NCBI GenBank assembly: GCA_964390545.1
Contig: CAYMJV010000086.1
Location: 1-9,557, forward strand
Reading direction: 5' to 3'
Source: CAYMJV01 sp964390545
GTDB lineage: Bacteria; Desulfobacterota; BSN033; UBA1163
DNA length: 9,557 nucleotides
Shown here: positions 1 to 5,502 of the stretch, in pieces
Position numbering within the stretch: position 1 is the stretch's first letter
How the letters are laid out: each line of letters opens with the position of its first letter
Notes under the pieces: model-generated
What the model was told of the DNA's origin: nothing
Seen by the model: the letters and a program-made list of their open reading frames with translations, nothing else
Databases searched by the model: none
Position numbers and translations under genes: made by a program

Positions 1-788
1 ATCATCTGGTTCTCTTTTGCCCATCCTTCATCCACTGGAGGTCGTGTTGCTCCAACCATCCCATTCAAAGCTCTTGCTAAGTTCTCCACTGATTGCCAAT
101 CTTCTCTATTCCCGATCCCCCAACCTCCCGCAACAATGACCTCTGCCTTCTCCAAGGCTTGTTCTTGAACTACTTCCCTTTTTATCTCCAGGACTTGATA
201 AGTCACATCCTCTGGTTTAAGGTCCACATCCACCGGAACGATCCGCCCGGTCGCTTTTTTTCCCTTGGGCATGTCAAAAACCCCAGGCATGATGGTTGCC
301 ATCTGGGGTTGAGTGTTGGGAGAGTAAATCCTTGCTAAGACATTTCCCCCCCAACCGGGGACAACAGCGAGGAGTTTGTTCTCTGTAGAAAGCTCAAGCC
401 CAATGCAATGAGCAGAGAGCCCAGTTCTTAACCTTACGGCCAATCGAGCCCCCAAATCCGAACCCATGGCTGTTGCGCCCAAGAGAAATACTTCGGGGTT
501 ATATTCCCGAATTAATTTTTCGAGGATTTTGGCATAGGATTGGCTACAGTAGGAACTTAACAGGGGATGATCCGCAACTAAGACCTCATCCGCACCGAAG
601 GACAAGAGTTGCCCACACAATCCCTCTTCTAAAGAGTGGCCTACAAGAACCGAGGCAACCTTCCAGCCTGCTGGATGAGCCAGTTCAAGGGCCTTTCCTA
701 ACAATTCTAGCCCAACTTCAGCCACATCGCCTTGTCTCTGCTCGGCGAAAACCCAAATCTTGCTCTGCACGATTTTGTTCTTTACCAT
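1..788 (-). CDS. etfA: Electron transfer flavoprotein alpha subunit, 3' end cut by window edge
   Basis: This is the alpha subunit of the soluble FAD protein that takes electrons from acyl-CoA dehydrogenases in the cytoplasm. The ATG is at 788-786 and 262 codons are visible before the left edge; the family is usually about 320 residues, so the last FAD-binding part is missing. I read it directly from the complement. The N-terminal ETF domain contains GATAMGSDLGARLAVRL (residues 105-120), typical of EtfA, and PQMATIMPGVF (161-171). The start of the C-terminal FAD domain shows GATRPPVDEGW (246-256), matching the conserved GA(S/T)R..VD.GW segment. There is no N-terminal ferredoxin extension. It starts 3 bases after the etfB stop, so the two are almost certainly translated together and form the EtfAB dimer. 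No strong Shine-Dalgarno is seen, which fits translational coupling. Confidence 0.93.
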   Translation of the reverse strand, partial: MVKNKIVQSKIWVFAEQRQGDVAEVGLELLGKALELAHPAGWKVASVLVGHSLEEGLCGQLLSFGADEVLVADHPLLSSYCSQSYAKILEKLIREYNPEVFLLGATAMGSDLGARLAVRLRTGLSAHCIGLELSTENKLLAVVPGWGGNVLARIYSPNTQPQMATIMPGVFDMPKGKKATGRIVPVDVDLKPEDVTYQVLEIKREVVQEQALEKAEVIVAGGWGIGNREDWQSVENLARALNGMVGATRPPVDEGWAKENQM

Positions 789-791
789 TGC

Positions 792-1586
792 CTAGCAATA
801 TCTCATGCGATGTAGGCGGTCGGCCAAGGTCTTTGTTATTTCAGAAGGGTCGCCCTGCAGGATCTCCACTTTTCTCTTCGCCTCAGGGATGAATAGATCA
901 GCCATTTGACTTGGAGAACCCTTTAACCCTACCCACGGTTCGCTCAAAGGTAGATCTTTAGAAGACCAGATTCGAATTTCTTTCTTTTCACCCTCCAGGA
1001 TGTTCATTAAGGTGATATACCTGGGTTCGTTAATCTCTTTGGCAACGGAAAGAACCAGCGGGGCTTTAATCTCAACGAGCATATAACCGTGCTCGATTTG
1101 CGACCGGACATGGAATACGCTATTCTTTTGGGCCTCAATCGTACTCACATGCATGAGGTTGGGAATACCCAAGAATTCTGCAATTTGAGCGCTGACCAAG
1201 CTCGTACTACCGTCCAACGTCTGATCACCACAGAGAATAAGATCATAAGGGGCCAATTTTCTTATGGCCGTCGCCATAATGTAAGAAGTAGCCAAGGCAT
1301 CTGAGCCGGCAAAGGCCAAATCTGACAATAGAATTGAAAGATCTGCCCCCATCGCCAATCCCTCGCGCAATACAGGCATCGCAGCAGGTGGAGCCATACT
1401 CATGGTGATCACCTCTCCGCCTTCCTTTTCTCTCAGTTGCAATGCCGCTTCAAGGGCCTTTCTGTCCAAGGGGTTAATGATGTTTGGAATTCCTTCCCGT
1501 ATGAGAGTCTTGGTCTTGGGATCCAAAGCCAAACGACTCCAGTGCTTAGGATCCGGGACGGGCTTTAAACAGACGATGATTCGCAT
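792..1586 (-). CDS. etfB: Electron transfer flavoprotein beta subunit
   Basis: This is the beta subunit of ETF, the partner of the alpha subunit encoded immediately downstream. It is 264 residues long, normal for the family. The N-terminus MRIIVCLKPVPD is typical of EtfB/FixA, and VAKEINEPRY (181-190) matches the classic beta-subunit signature. The loop CGDQTLDGSTSLV (119-131) is the nucleotide-binding region. It keeps the D-G-x-T-x-x-V pattern seen in ETFs of anaerobes rather than the mitochondrial-type DDDCNQT. I chose the ATG at 1586-1584 because a GAGGAG ribosome-binding site lies just ahead of it. A GTG at 1601 in the same frame would place that site inside the gene. Directly upstream is the inverted-repeat element at 1600-1745, and beyond it the acyl-CoA dehydrogenase, its likely electron donor. 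Confidence 0.94.
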   Translation of the reverse strand: MRIIVCLKPVPDPKHWSRLALDPKTKTLIREGIPNIINPLDRKALEAALQLREKEGGEVITMSMAPPAAMPVLREGLAMGADLSILLSDLAFAGSDALATSYIMATAIRKLAPYDLILCGDQTLDGSTSLVSAQIAEFLGIPNLMHVSTIEAQKNSVFHVRSQIEHGYMLVEIKAPLVLSVAKEINEPRYITLMNILEGEKKEIRIWSSKDLPLSEPWVGLKGSPSQMADLFIPEAKRKVEILQGDPSEITKTLADRLHRMRYC

Positions 1587-1599
1587 CCTCTCCTCTTTC

Positions 1600-1745
1600 A
1601 CCCCGTTAGAAATAATGCCCCGCTGCTTTGTGGCGGGGTTAGATTTTAGAATTATTCCGGCGGGGTTTAACCCGCTGCGCCAGCGCTTGCGCGGCGAGTG
1701 CCCCGCTCGGTTTCGAGTCGCAACGACTGGAATTTCTAACGGGGT
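1600..1745. repeat. 146-bp non-coding element with 14-bp terminal inverted repeats (MITE/REP-like)
   Basis: The arms ACCCCGTTAGAAAT (1600-1613) and ATTTCTAACGGGGT (1732-1745) are exact reverse complements. Between them are several smaller hairpins: CCCCGC/GCGGGG around 1618-1638, GCGGG/CCCGC around 1671-1686, GCGC-TT-GCGC around 1683-1692, and AGTCG-CAA-CGACT at 1716-1728. The middle is richer in G+C than the flanking genes and has no convincing ORF. The element begins one base past the dehydrogenase stop codon and ends just before the etfB ribosome-binding site, so it fills the intergenic space inside a putative operon. I see no clear target-site duplication. A miniature inverted-repeat element or REP-like palindromic repeat is the likeliest reading. 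A transcribed structured spacer that tunes etfBA expression is an alternative. Confidence 0.6.
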
Positions 1746-2888
1746 TTACTTAAACATACTCAAGGCCTGCCGAGCCATCACAAGTTTCGCAATCTCTCCA
1801 GTTCCTCCAGCTGGGATAGTCACTAAAGCATCTCTCAGCAATCTTTGAACCGGATACTCTTTCATGATGCCATAAGAGCCATGAATTTCTATTGCTTTTC
1901 GGGCCGATCGCGCAGCCGCTTCACACGCAAATTGCTTGGCAAGGGCTGACTCCGTATCACTCCGTATATTGTTATCTCGCATCCAGCCGACGCGATAAAC
2001 CAAAAGTCGGGCAATTTCAAGATCGGCATAGATGTCGGCAATGTGCCACTGAATCGCCTGTAAGGTATTGATCGGCTTTCCATAAAGGGCCCGTTCGTTC
2101 GCAAACTTGACTGCCTGCTCTAATACAGCATTCAGGATTCCTAGCGCCACGCTTGCCATCCCCGGCCGTCCTGCCTCTACGATATTCTGGATGGCAATGT
2201 TCATTCCTTCCCCTTCGTGGCCTAAAAGATTCGCCTTCGGGACCGGGCAGTTCTGGAAAACGAGCTCACCGGTATTGGCTCCACGGAGCCCAACTTTATT
2301 CTCTTTTCGTCCGGGCTTGGCCCCGGGAAAGCTCTTCTCTACAATAAAAGCCGATAAGCCTCTCCCTCCTTCTCCCGTGCGTGCGATAACCACCCAATAA
2401 TCTGAGAAATGGGAGTTTGTGATAAAACATTTTCTGCCGTTCAGAATATAGTTGTCTCCATCCAATTTGGCGGATGTTTTGATTCCGGCAACATCTGACC
2501 CTCCTGACGGATCGGTCACTGCCACAACTCCCATCGTTGCCCCCTTGGCCAGAGGTGGCAAGTACTTTTTCTTTTGTTCTTCACTACCGAACTTATTGAA
2601 GGCATGCGTAGCCATATGATGGACCTGTAGAGCCATGGGGATAGCTGGACAGACGCGCCCCATCTCTTCTAGGATGATAATGCGAGCGAGATGTCCCATG
2701 CCAGTTCCCCCATATTCTTGGGGAGTGATAACACCAAGAATCCCCACATCTCCCATTTTCTTCAAGAGGTCGACAGGAAACTCTCCTGTTTCTTCCATTG
2801 CCTCCATGCGAGGAGGGATCTCCTTTTCCGCAAATTCGCGCATGGTCTTCCGGAGCAATTCCTCCCTTTCCGATAACTTGAAATCCAT
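1746..2888 (-). CDS. Acyl-CoA dehydrogenase family protein lacking the usual catalytic glutamate
   Basis: This is a cytoplasmic FAD flavoprotein of the acyl-CoA dehydrogenase fold, 380 residues, the normal size. It would oxidise an acyl-CoA to the 2,3-enoyl-CoA and pass electrons to the EtfAB encoded downstream. The FAD/substrate signature appears as VTDPSGGSD (124-132), with Asp for the usual Glu. The C-terminal signature is EIHGSYGIMKEYPVQRLLRD (334-353). The overall style is SCAD-like: EAGRPGMASVALG (238-250) resembles the short-chain enzymes. The catalytic base motif, usually YEGTSEI, reads AGGTGEI (360-366), so Gly361 replaces Glu; the alternative isovaleryl-type position is Gly240. Substrate or mechanism may therefore differ. 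The ATG at 2888 follows AAGGAG (2896-2901) at 7 bases. Any longer reading runs through the N gap and is spurious. Confidence 0.92.
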   Translation of the reverse strand: MDFKLSEREELLRKTMREFAEKEIPPRMEAMEETGEFPVDLLKKMGDVGILGVITPQEYGGTGMGHLARIIILEEMGRVCPAIPMALQVHHMATHAFNKFGSEEQKKKYLPPLAKGATMGVVAVTDPSGGSDVAGIKTSAKLDGDNYILNGRKCFITNSHFSDYWVVIARTGEGGRGLSAFIVEKSFPGAKPGRKENKVGLRGANTGELVFQNCPVPKANLLGHEGEGMNIAIQNIVEAGRPGMASVALGILNAVLEQAVKFANERALYGKPINTLQAIQWHIADIYADLEIARLLVYRVGWMRDNNIRSDTESALAKQFACEAAARSARKAIEIHGSYGIMKEYPVQRLLRDALVTIPAGGTGEIAKLVMARQALSMFK

Positions 2889-2903
2889 TGTCTTTCTCCT
2901 TTC

Positions 2904-3003
2904 NNNNNNNNNNNNNNNNNNNNNNNNNNNNNNNNNNNNNNNNNNNNNNNNNNNNNNNNNNNNNNNNNNNNNNNNNNNNNNNNNNNNNNNNNNNNNNNNN
3001 NNN
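2904..3003. other. Assembly gap (100 N)
   Basis: Exactly 100 undetermined bases lie between the ribosome-binding site of the acyl-CoA dehydrogenase gene and the palindrome downstream of the TetR gene. A round 100 is the conventional size for a gap of unknown length, so the true distance may be shorter or much longer, and a promoter, operator or small gene could be hidden. The flanking sequence does not suggest that either neighbouring gene is broken by it. Confidence 0.97.
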
Positions 3004-3007
3004 AGAC

Positions 3008-3017
3008 AGACCGGTCT
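3008..3017. promoter_or_regulatory. Candidate TetR-family operator, palindrome AGACCGGTCT
   Basis: AGACCGGTCT is a perfect 10-bp palindrome in the space between the TetR gene (stop at 3041) and the acyl-CoA dehydrogenase start (2888). It abuts the N gap, so only part of the site may be visible. From memory, the Bacillus LmrA/YxaF repressors, which are TetR-family, recognise a box containing AGACCRGTC, and this palindrome matches that core. Its position upstream of the dehydrogenase-ETF genes fits control by the neighbouring regulator. A 10-bp palindrome can occur by chance, so this remains a candidate. Confidence 0.4.
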
Positions 3018-3040
3018 CCCTTTTGTTTTGCCAAAAATTT

Positions 3041-3637
3041 TTACGGTCTTAAGCTTTCCAAATAATCGATCAAGGAATTGATACATTGGTCAAGGCCTGC
3101 AAAAAATTTTCCAGTGCCGTAAATAACGGAAGCGCCCAGCATGCCAGAAAAGATCATTTCGGTAACCGCCTCTGTATTGACCTCTCCCCTCAACTCGCCA
3201 TTTTCCTTCCCTTGATCCAATAACCTTCTGATCATTGCCTTGAGACGTACAAATCCCTCATTAAGCTCCCGAGAAAAATCAGGCCGCTGGTCATCCAGCT
3301 CTACGGAAAGGGTAACAAAAATACAGCCTCCAGGAAACGTCTCTGTATCTCTTAAATATCTATCTCTATAGTTTTCTAATAATTTCTTTACCTTCTCAAC
3401 TGGATTCTCAATCTGCTCCAATCCTGCCAGATTCCGTTCCCTCCAAACCTTCCTTGCTTCACTTAATACTGCCGAGAAGATCTCATCCTTACTCTTAAAA
3501 TGATTGTAAAGGCCGCCCTTAGATGTCTTAGCCTCTCTCATGATATCGTGAATAGAGGTACTCAAGAAACCTTTCAAAGAGAATAACTTTAGAGATTCTC
3601 GAACGATCTTTTCTTTTAAAGCGACCGAGTTTTTCAT
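3041..3637 (-). CDS. TetR/AcrR-family transcriptional regulator
   Basis: This is a ligand-responsive DNA-binding repressor of 198 residues, normal length for TetR proteins. The N-terminal helix-turn-helix domain is clear: a helix with LKLFSLKGF (16-24), then STSIHDIMREAKTSKGGLYNHFKSKDEIF (26-54), in which TSKGGLYNHFKSK is the characteristic recognition helix and following turn. The C-terminal half holds PGGCIFVTLSVELDD (102-116), a pattern I associate with the LmrA/YxaF-like group, and would bind the effector and form the dimer. It sits between two co-directional gene sets, thiolase side upstream and dehydrogenase-ETF side downstream, so it probably controls one or both. The effector is unknown; an acid or acyl-CoA of this pathway is a reasonable guess. 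The ATG at 3637 has a modest AGGGAAG site 7 bases ahead. Confidence 0.93.
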   Translation of the reverse strand: MKNSVALKEKIVRESLKLFSLKGFLSTSIHDIMREAKTSKGGLYNHFKSKDEIFSAVLSEARKVWRERNLAGLEQIENPVEKVKKLLENYRDRYLRDTETFPGGCIFVTLSVELDDQRPDFSRELNEGFVRLKAMIRRLLDQGKENGELRGEVNTEAVTEMIFSGMLGASVIYGTGKFFAGLDQCINSLIDYLESLRP

Positions 3638-3653
3638 TTAAGAGCTTCCCTTT

Positions 3654-3673
3654 GGGTCAACACGATCTGACCC
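3654..3673. promoter_or_regulatory. Inverted repeat upstream of the TetR gene, possible autoregulatory site
   Basis: GGGTCA (3654-3659) and TGACCC (3668-3673) are exact 6-bp inverted arms separated by 8 bases. They lie 17 to 36 bases ahead of the TetR start codon, where an autoregulatory operator would be expected. The motif differs from the AGACCGGTCT palindrome at 3008-3017, so the two are not obviously bound by the same protein. I could not identify a convincing -35/-10 pair in this intergenic region. Weak evidence. Confidence 0.3.
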
Positions 3674-3792
3674 CGTTTGCCACGAATACCCTTCTTTTCG
3701 TTCTATTGTTCCCGATGGATACTCCCCTCTTCATTCAATAGGATAACTCATCCGAACAGTTCCTCCGAATGCTCCTTGGAACAAAAGGCATA

Positions 3793-3812
3793 CAGACCTT
3801 TCACGGAGTCTG
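3793..3812 (-). terminator. Possible weak terminator hairpin after the thiolase gene
   Basis: On the transcribed strand CAGAC and GTCTG pair around a loop of about 10 bases, starting 20 bases past the thiolase stop codon, followed by a short U-containing stretch (CCTTTTGTT). A second imperfect hairpin, GTTCC/GGAAC, lies around 3760-3783. Neither has a long GC-rich stem with a solid U-run, so read-through into the TetR gene is quite possible. The rest of the 194-base spacer 3638-3831 holds no ORF or RNA gene that I can recognise. Confidence 0.25.
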
Positions 3813-3831
3813 AACCGACATGCGCCCGATT

Positions 3832-4971
3832 CTACCTCGCCAAGATGTGAATGGAACACGCTCCATGATCCAGGCCGTATATCCCTCCTCCCGTACAATG
3901 AGTCATGCCCACTTTAGCATCCTTGACCTGCCTGGGTCCTGCCTGTCCACGTAACTGCCAAACGATCTCTGCTAGCTGAGCCAGTCCTGTAGCTCCAACC
4001 GGATGCCCTTTGGAGATAAGGCCTCCACTTGGGTTAACGGGAATGCGACCATCGATGTTCGTTGCCCCTTCTTCAAGTAATTGGGCGGCCTCGCCACGTT
4101 TACAGAAACCTAAAGCCTCATAATAAAGTAGCTCGGCGATACTGAAGGCATCATGGACCTCAGCCACATCAATATCCTTGGAGCCTAAACCCGCCATTTC
4201 ATAGGCGAGCTTGCAGGCGCGCACTGTAATTTCTGGAGTCGTCATATCGCGGAACCCGGGCTCAAACTTACCTGATACCAGCACGGACCCCTTTATCAGA
4301 ATGGGGTGACGGGTATATTTTCTTGCTTTTTTCAGGTTGCAAAGTACGGCTGCTCCTGCCCCGTCCCCCGTGGGGCAACACTGGAACAAGGTTATGGGAT
4401 CTGCGATCATCCTCGAGTTTAAGACTTCTTCCACGGTCGTCGGCTGGGTTAACTGGGCTAAGGGATTCATGGAGGCATTTTTCCGGCTCTTCACAACCAC
4501 CTTGGCGAGATCTTCTTTCGTTGCGTTGAAATCAGCCATATATCGACGAGCACGCATGGCATACAAAGCTGGCATGACCATCCCTTGGCTCACCTCTAAA
4601 TCCTCTTTTTCAAGGGGGAGGGTCCCTCCGCCCAATGCCGAAAGCTTCTCCGACCCTACGGCAATGACCATATCATACAAACCGCTCGCAATGCCTAACC
4701 AGCCTTCTCGAAGGGCACTCGAACCGCTCGAACAAGCGTTCTCCATATTATTAATGGGCATTCCCGTCATTCCGAGGTCTTTAAAGATTCGCTGCCCTAA
4801 AAGCGAGCCGCCATGAAGGGTACCCGAATAAGCTGCCTCAATGTCCCCTCGCTGCACCCCTGCATCCTTCATGGCTAATAGCACCGCTTCTCTTCCCATG
4901 CTGGAAAGCATGCGGTCCGGAAATTTCCCCATCTTGATCATCCCGACACCAATAATCGCTACTTCTCTCAT
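3832..4971 (-). CDS. SCP2-type thiolase (acetyl-CoA acetyltransferase-like)
   Basis: This 379-residue thiolase-superfamily enzyme probably cleaves a beta-ketoacyl-CoA with CoA, or runs the reverse condensation. The nucleophile is Cys80 in NACSSGSSALREG. The SCP2-type histidine is His273 in EVHDAFS. The GHP motif is KGHPVGATG with His323, and the second cysteine is Cys359 in HCTGGG. All four catalytic elements are present, so ordinary thiolase chemistry is expected. The ATG at 4971 follows AAGGAGG (4979-4985) at 7 bases; a TTG at 4989 would put this ribosome-binding site inside the coding region and is rejected. A DUF35 protein gene ends 33 bases upstream. Such pairs form complexes in archaeal acetyl-CoA thiolase, in BbsAB benzoylsuccinyl-CoA thiolase and in the Ltp2-ChsH2 steroid aldolase, so a thiolase-DUF35 complex is likely here. 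Confidence 0.92.
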   Translation of the reverse strand: MREVAIIGVGMIKMGKFPDRMLSSMGREAVLLAMKDAGVQRGDIEAAYSGTLHGGSLLGQRIFKDLGMTGMPINNMENACSSGSSALREGWLGIASGLYDMVIAVGSEKLSALGGGTLPLEKEDLEVSQGMVMPALYAMRARRYMADFNATKEDLAKVVVKSRKNASMNPLAQLTQPTTVEEVLNSRMIADPITLFQCCPTGDGAGAAVLCNLKKARKYTRHPILIKGSVLVSGKFEPGFRDMTTPEITVRACKLAYEMAGLGSKDIDVAEVHDAFSIAELLYYEALGFCKRGEAAQLLEEGATNIDGRIPVNPSGGLISKGHPVGATGLAQLAEIVWQLRGQAGPRQVKDAKVGMTHCTGGGIYGLDHGACSIHILAR

Positions 4972-5004
4972 GCAAATTCCTCCTTCCAATTAGCAAAACA
5001 AAGA

Positions 5005-5427
5005 TCAAAGGGGTTTGAATTTATAACTGATGACTTCATCCCCTTGTTCATCAATCGCGATCCTGCCCAGTTCTGTTTGTACCTCCATATCCAGCTTCAG
5101 CTTAGCCGGATCGCATGTCGTGAGCTGTCCCAACACTCTCACCCCCTCAGAGAAATCAACATACCCTACGGCATAGGGTGGCATAAACCTCTTGGGAGCT
5201 ACCTGCACAATACTATAAGAATAAAGTCTCCCACGGTTGCTCAACTTAATCTTTTCCATCTCCCCTTCGGTAAAACATTTAGGACAAATTTCCCTGGGAG
5301 GAAAGTAGTTTTGCCCACATTTCTTGCAGTGACTGCCCACCAAATGAAGATTATCTTTCTCAGCAACCCAACATTCTTCCCCTGGGTAAAACACTTGTTT
5401 CTTCTCACCTTTGTCAGATCCCGCCAT
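5005..5427 (-). CDS. DUF35 zinc-ribbon / OB-fold protein, thiolase partner
   Basis: This is a 140-residue protein of the DUF35 family, with a rubredoxin-like zinc ribbon followed by an OB-fold. The ribbon is CKKCGQNYFPPREICPKC, giving Cys34, Cys37, Cys48 and Cys51 (CX2CX10CX2C) for one zinc. The OB-fold part runs from about residue 60 to 135, with GRLYSYSIVQVAP and PYAVGYVDFSEGVRVLGQL typical of the family. These proteins are not catalysts alone. They bind acyl-CoA and bridge or support a partner thiolase, as BbsA does for BbsB and as the archaeal DUF35 protein does for the thiolase/HMG-CoA synthase complex. The thiolase gene follows at 33 bases, in the same order as bbsA-bbsB. A GAGGAGG sequence about 9 bases ahead supports the ATG at 5427. 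Confidence 0.92.
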   Translation of the reverse strand: MAGSDKGEKKQVFYPGEECWVAEKDNLHLVGSHCKKCGQNYFPPREICPKCFTEGEMEKIKLSNRGRLYSYSIVQVAPKRFMPPYAVGYVDFSEGVRVLGQLTTCDPAKLKLDMEVQTELGRIAIDEQGDEVISYKFKPL

Positions 5428-5461
5428 GAAATCCTACCTCCTCTTCTATCCAGTTTTATTG

Positions 5462-5491
5462 AATCCCATCATTCCCATGCCCCTCGCTTTT
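5462..5491 (-). repeat. Near-copy of the oxidoreductase start region (second copy at 8739-8768)
   Basis: In the spacer between the CoA-transferase stop and the DUF35 start, 30 bases match the ribosome-binding site and first codons of the oxidoreductase gene at 8739-8768 in 24 positions, including an uninterrupted ATGGGAATGATG. A GAGGGG ribosome-binding-like site precedes it, and it opens a 10-codon reading frame (MGMMGFNKTG, 5478-5446) ending in TAG. It could be the scar of an old duplication or rearrangement, a tiny leader peptide, or chance. The rest of the 75-base spacer is unremarkable. Confidence 0.35.
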
Positions 5492-5502
5492 CAGTCGTTT
5501 TT

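Noticed and set aside
473..892. A plus-strand frame of 139 residues antisense to etfA/etfB
   Set aside because: It spans the etfB-etfA junction and its product is low in recognisable structure; it is a shadow of two well-supported ETF genes.
1587..1601. Five-codon extension of etfB from a GTG start
   Set aside because: The GAGGAG ribosome-binding site lies within the extension, and family members begin at the M-R-I-I-V segment.
1746..3086. A 446-residue open frame that extends the acyl-CoA dehydrogenase upstream through the N run
   Set aside because: The extension reads through 100 unknown bases and then antiparallels nothing conserved, overlapping the TetR 3' end in another frame. The ATG at 2888 has a strong AAGGAG site and the canonical dehydrogenase N-terminus.
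3638..3831. A promoter with clear -35 and -10 boxes for the TetR gene
   Set aside because: A TTGACC occurs but only about 22 bases before the start codon, and TTGAAT further up has no matching -10 at normal spacing. No convincing pair was found.
4897..4912. Perfect hairpin CATGCT-GGAA-AGCATG inside the thiolase gene
   Set aside because: It is within conserved coding sequence, short, and of a kind expected by chance in a window this size. There is no sign of regulatory use.
4972..4989. Six-codon N-terminal extension of the thiolase from a TTG start
   Set aside because: The extension codons contain the AAGGAGG ribosome-binding site for the ATG at 4971, and the conserved thiolase N-terminus begins at that ATG (MREVAIIGVG).
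3832..5427. Naming the DUF35-thiolase pair bbsA/bbsB
   Set aside because: Gene order and families match, but the same pair occurs in several other pathways. The rest of the bbs operon is incomplete here and the CoA-transferase is a single gene, so symbols would overstate the evidence.
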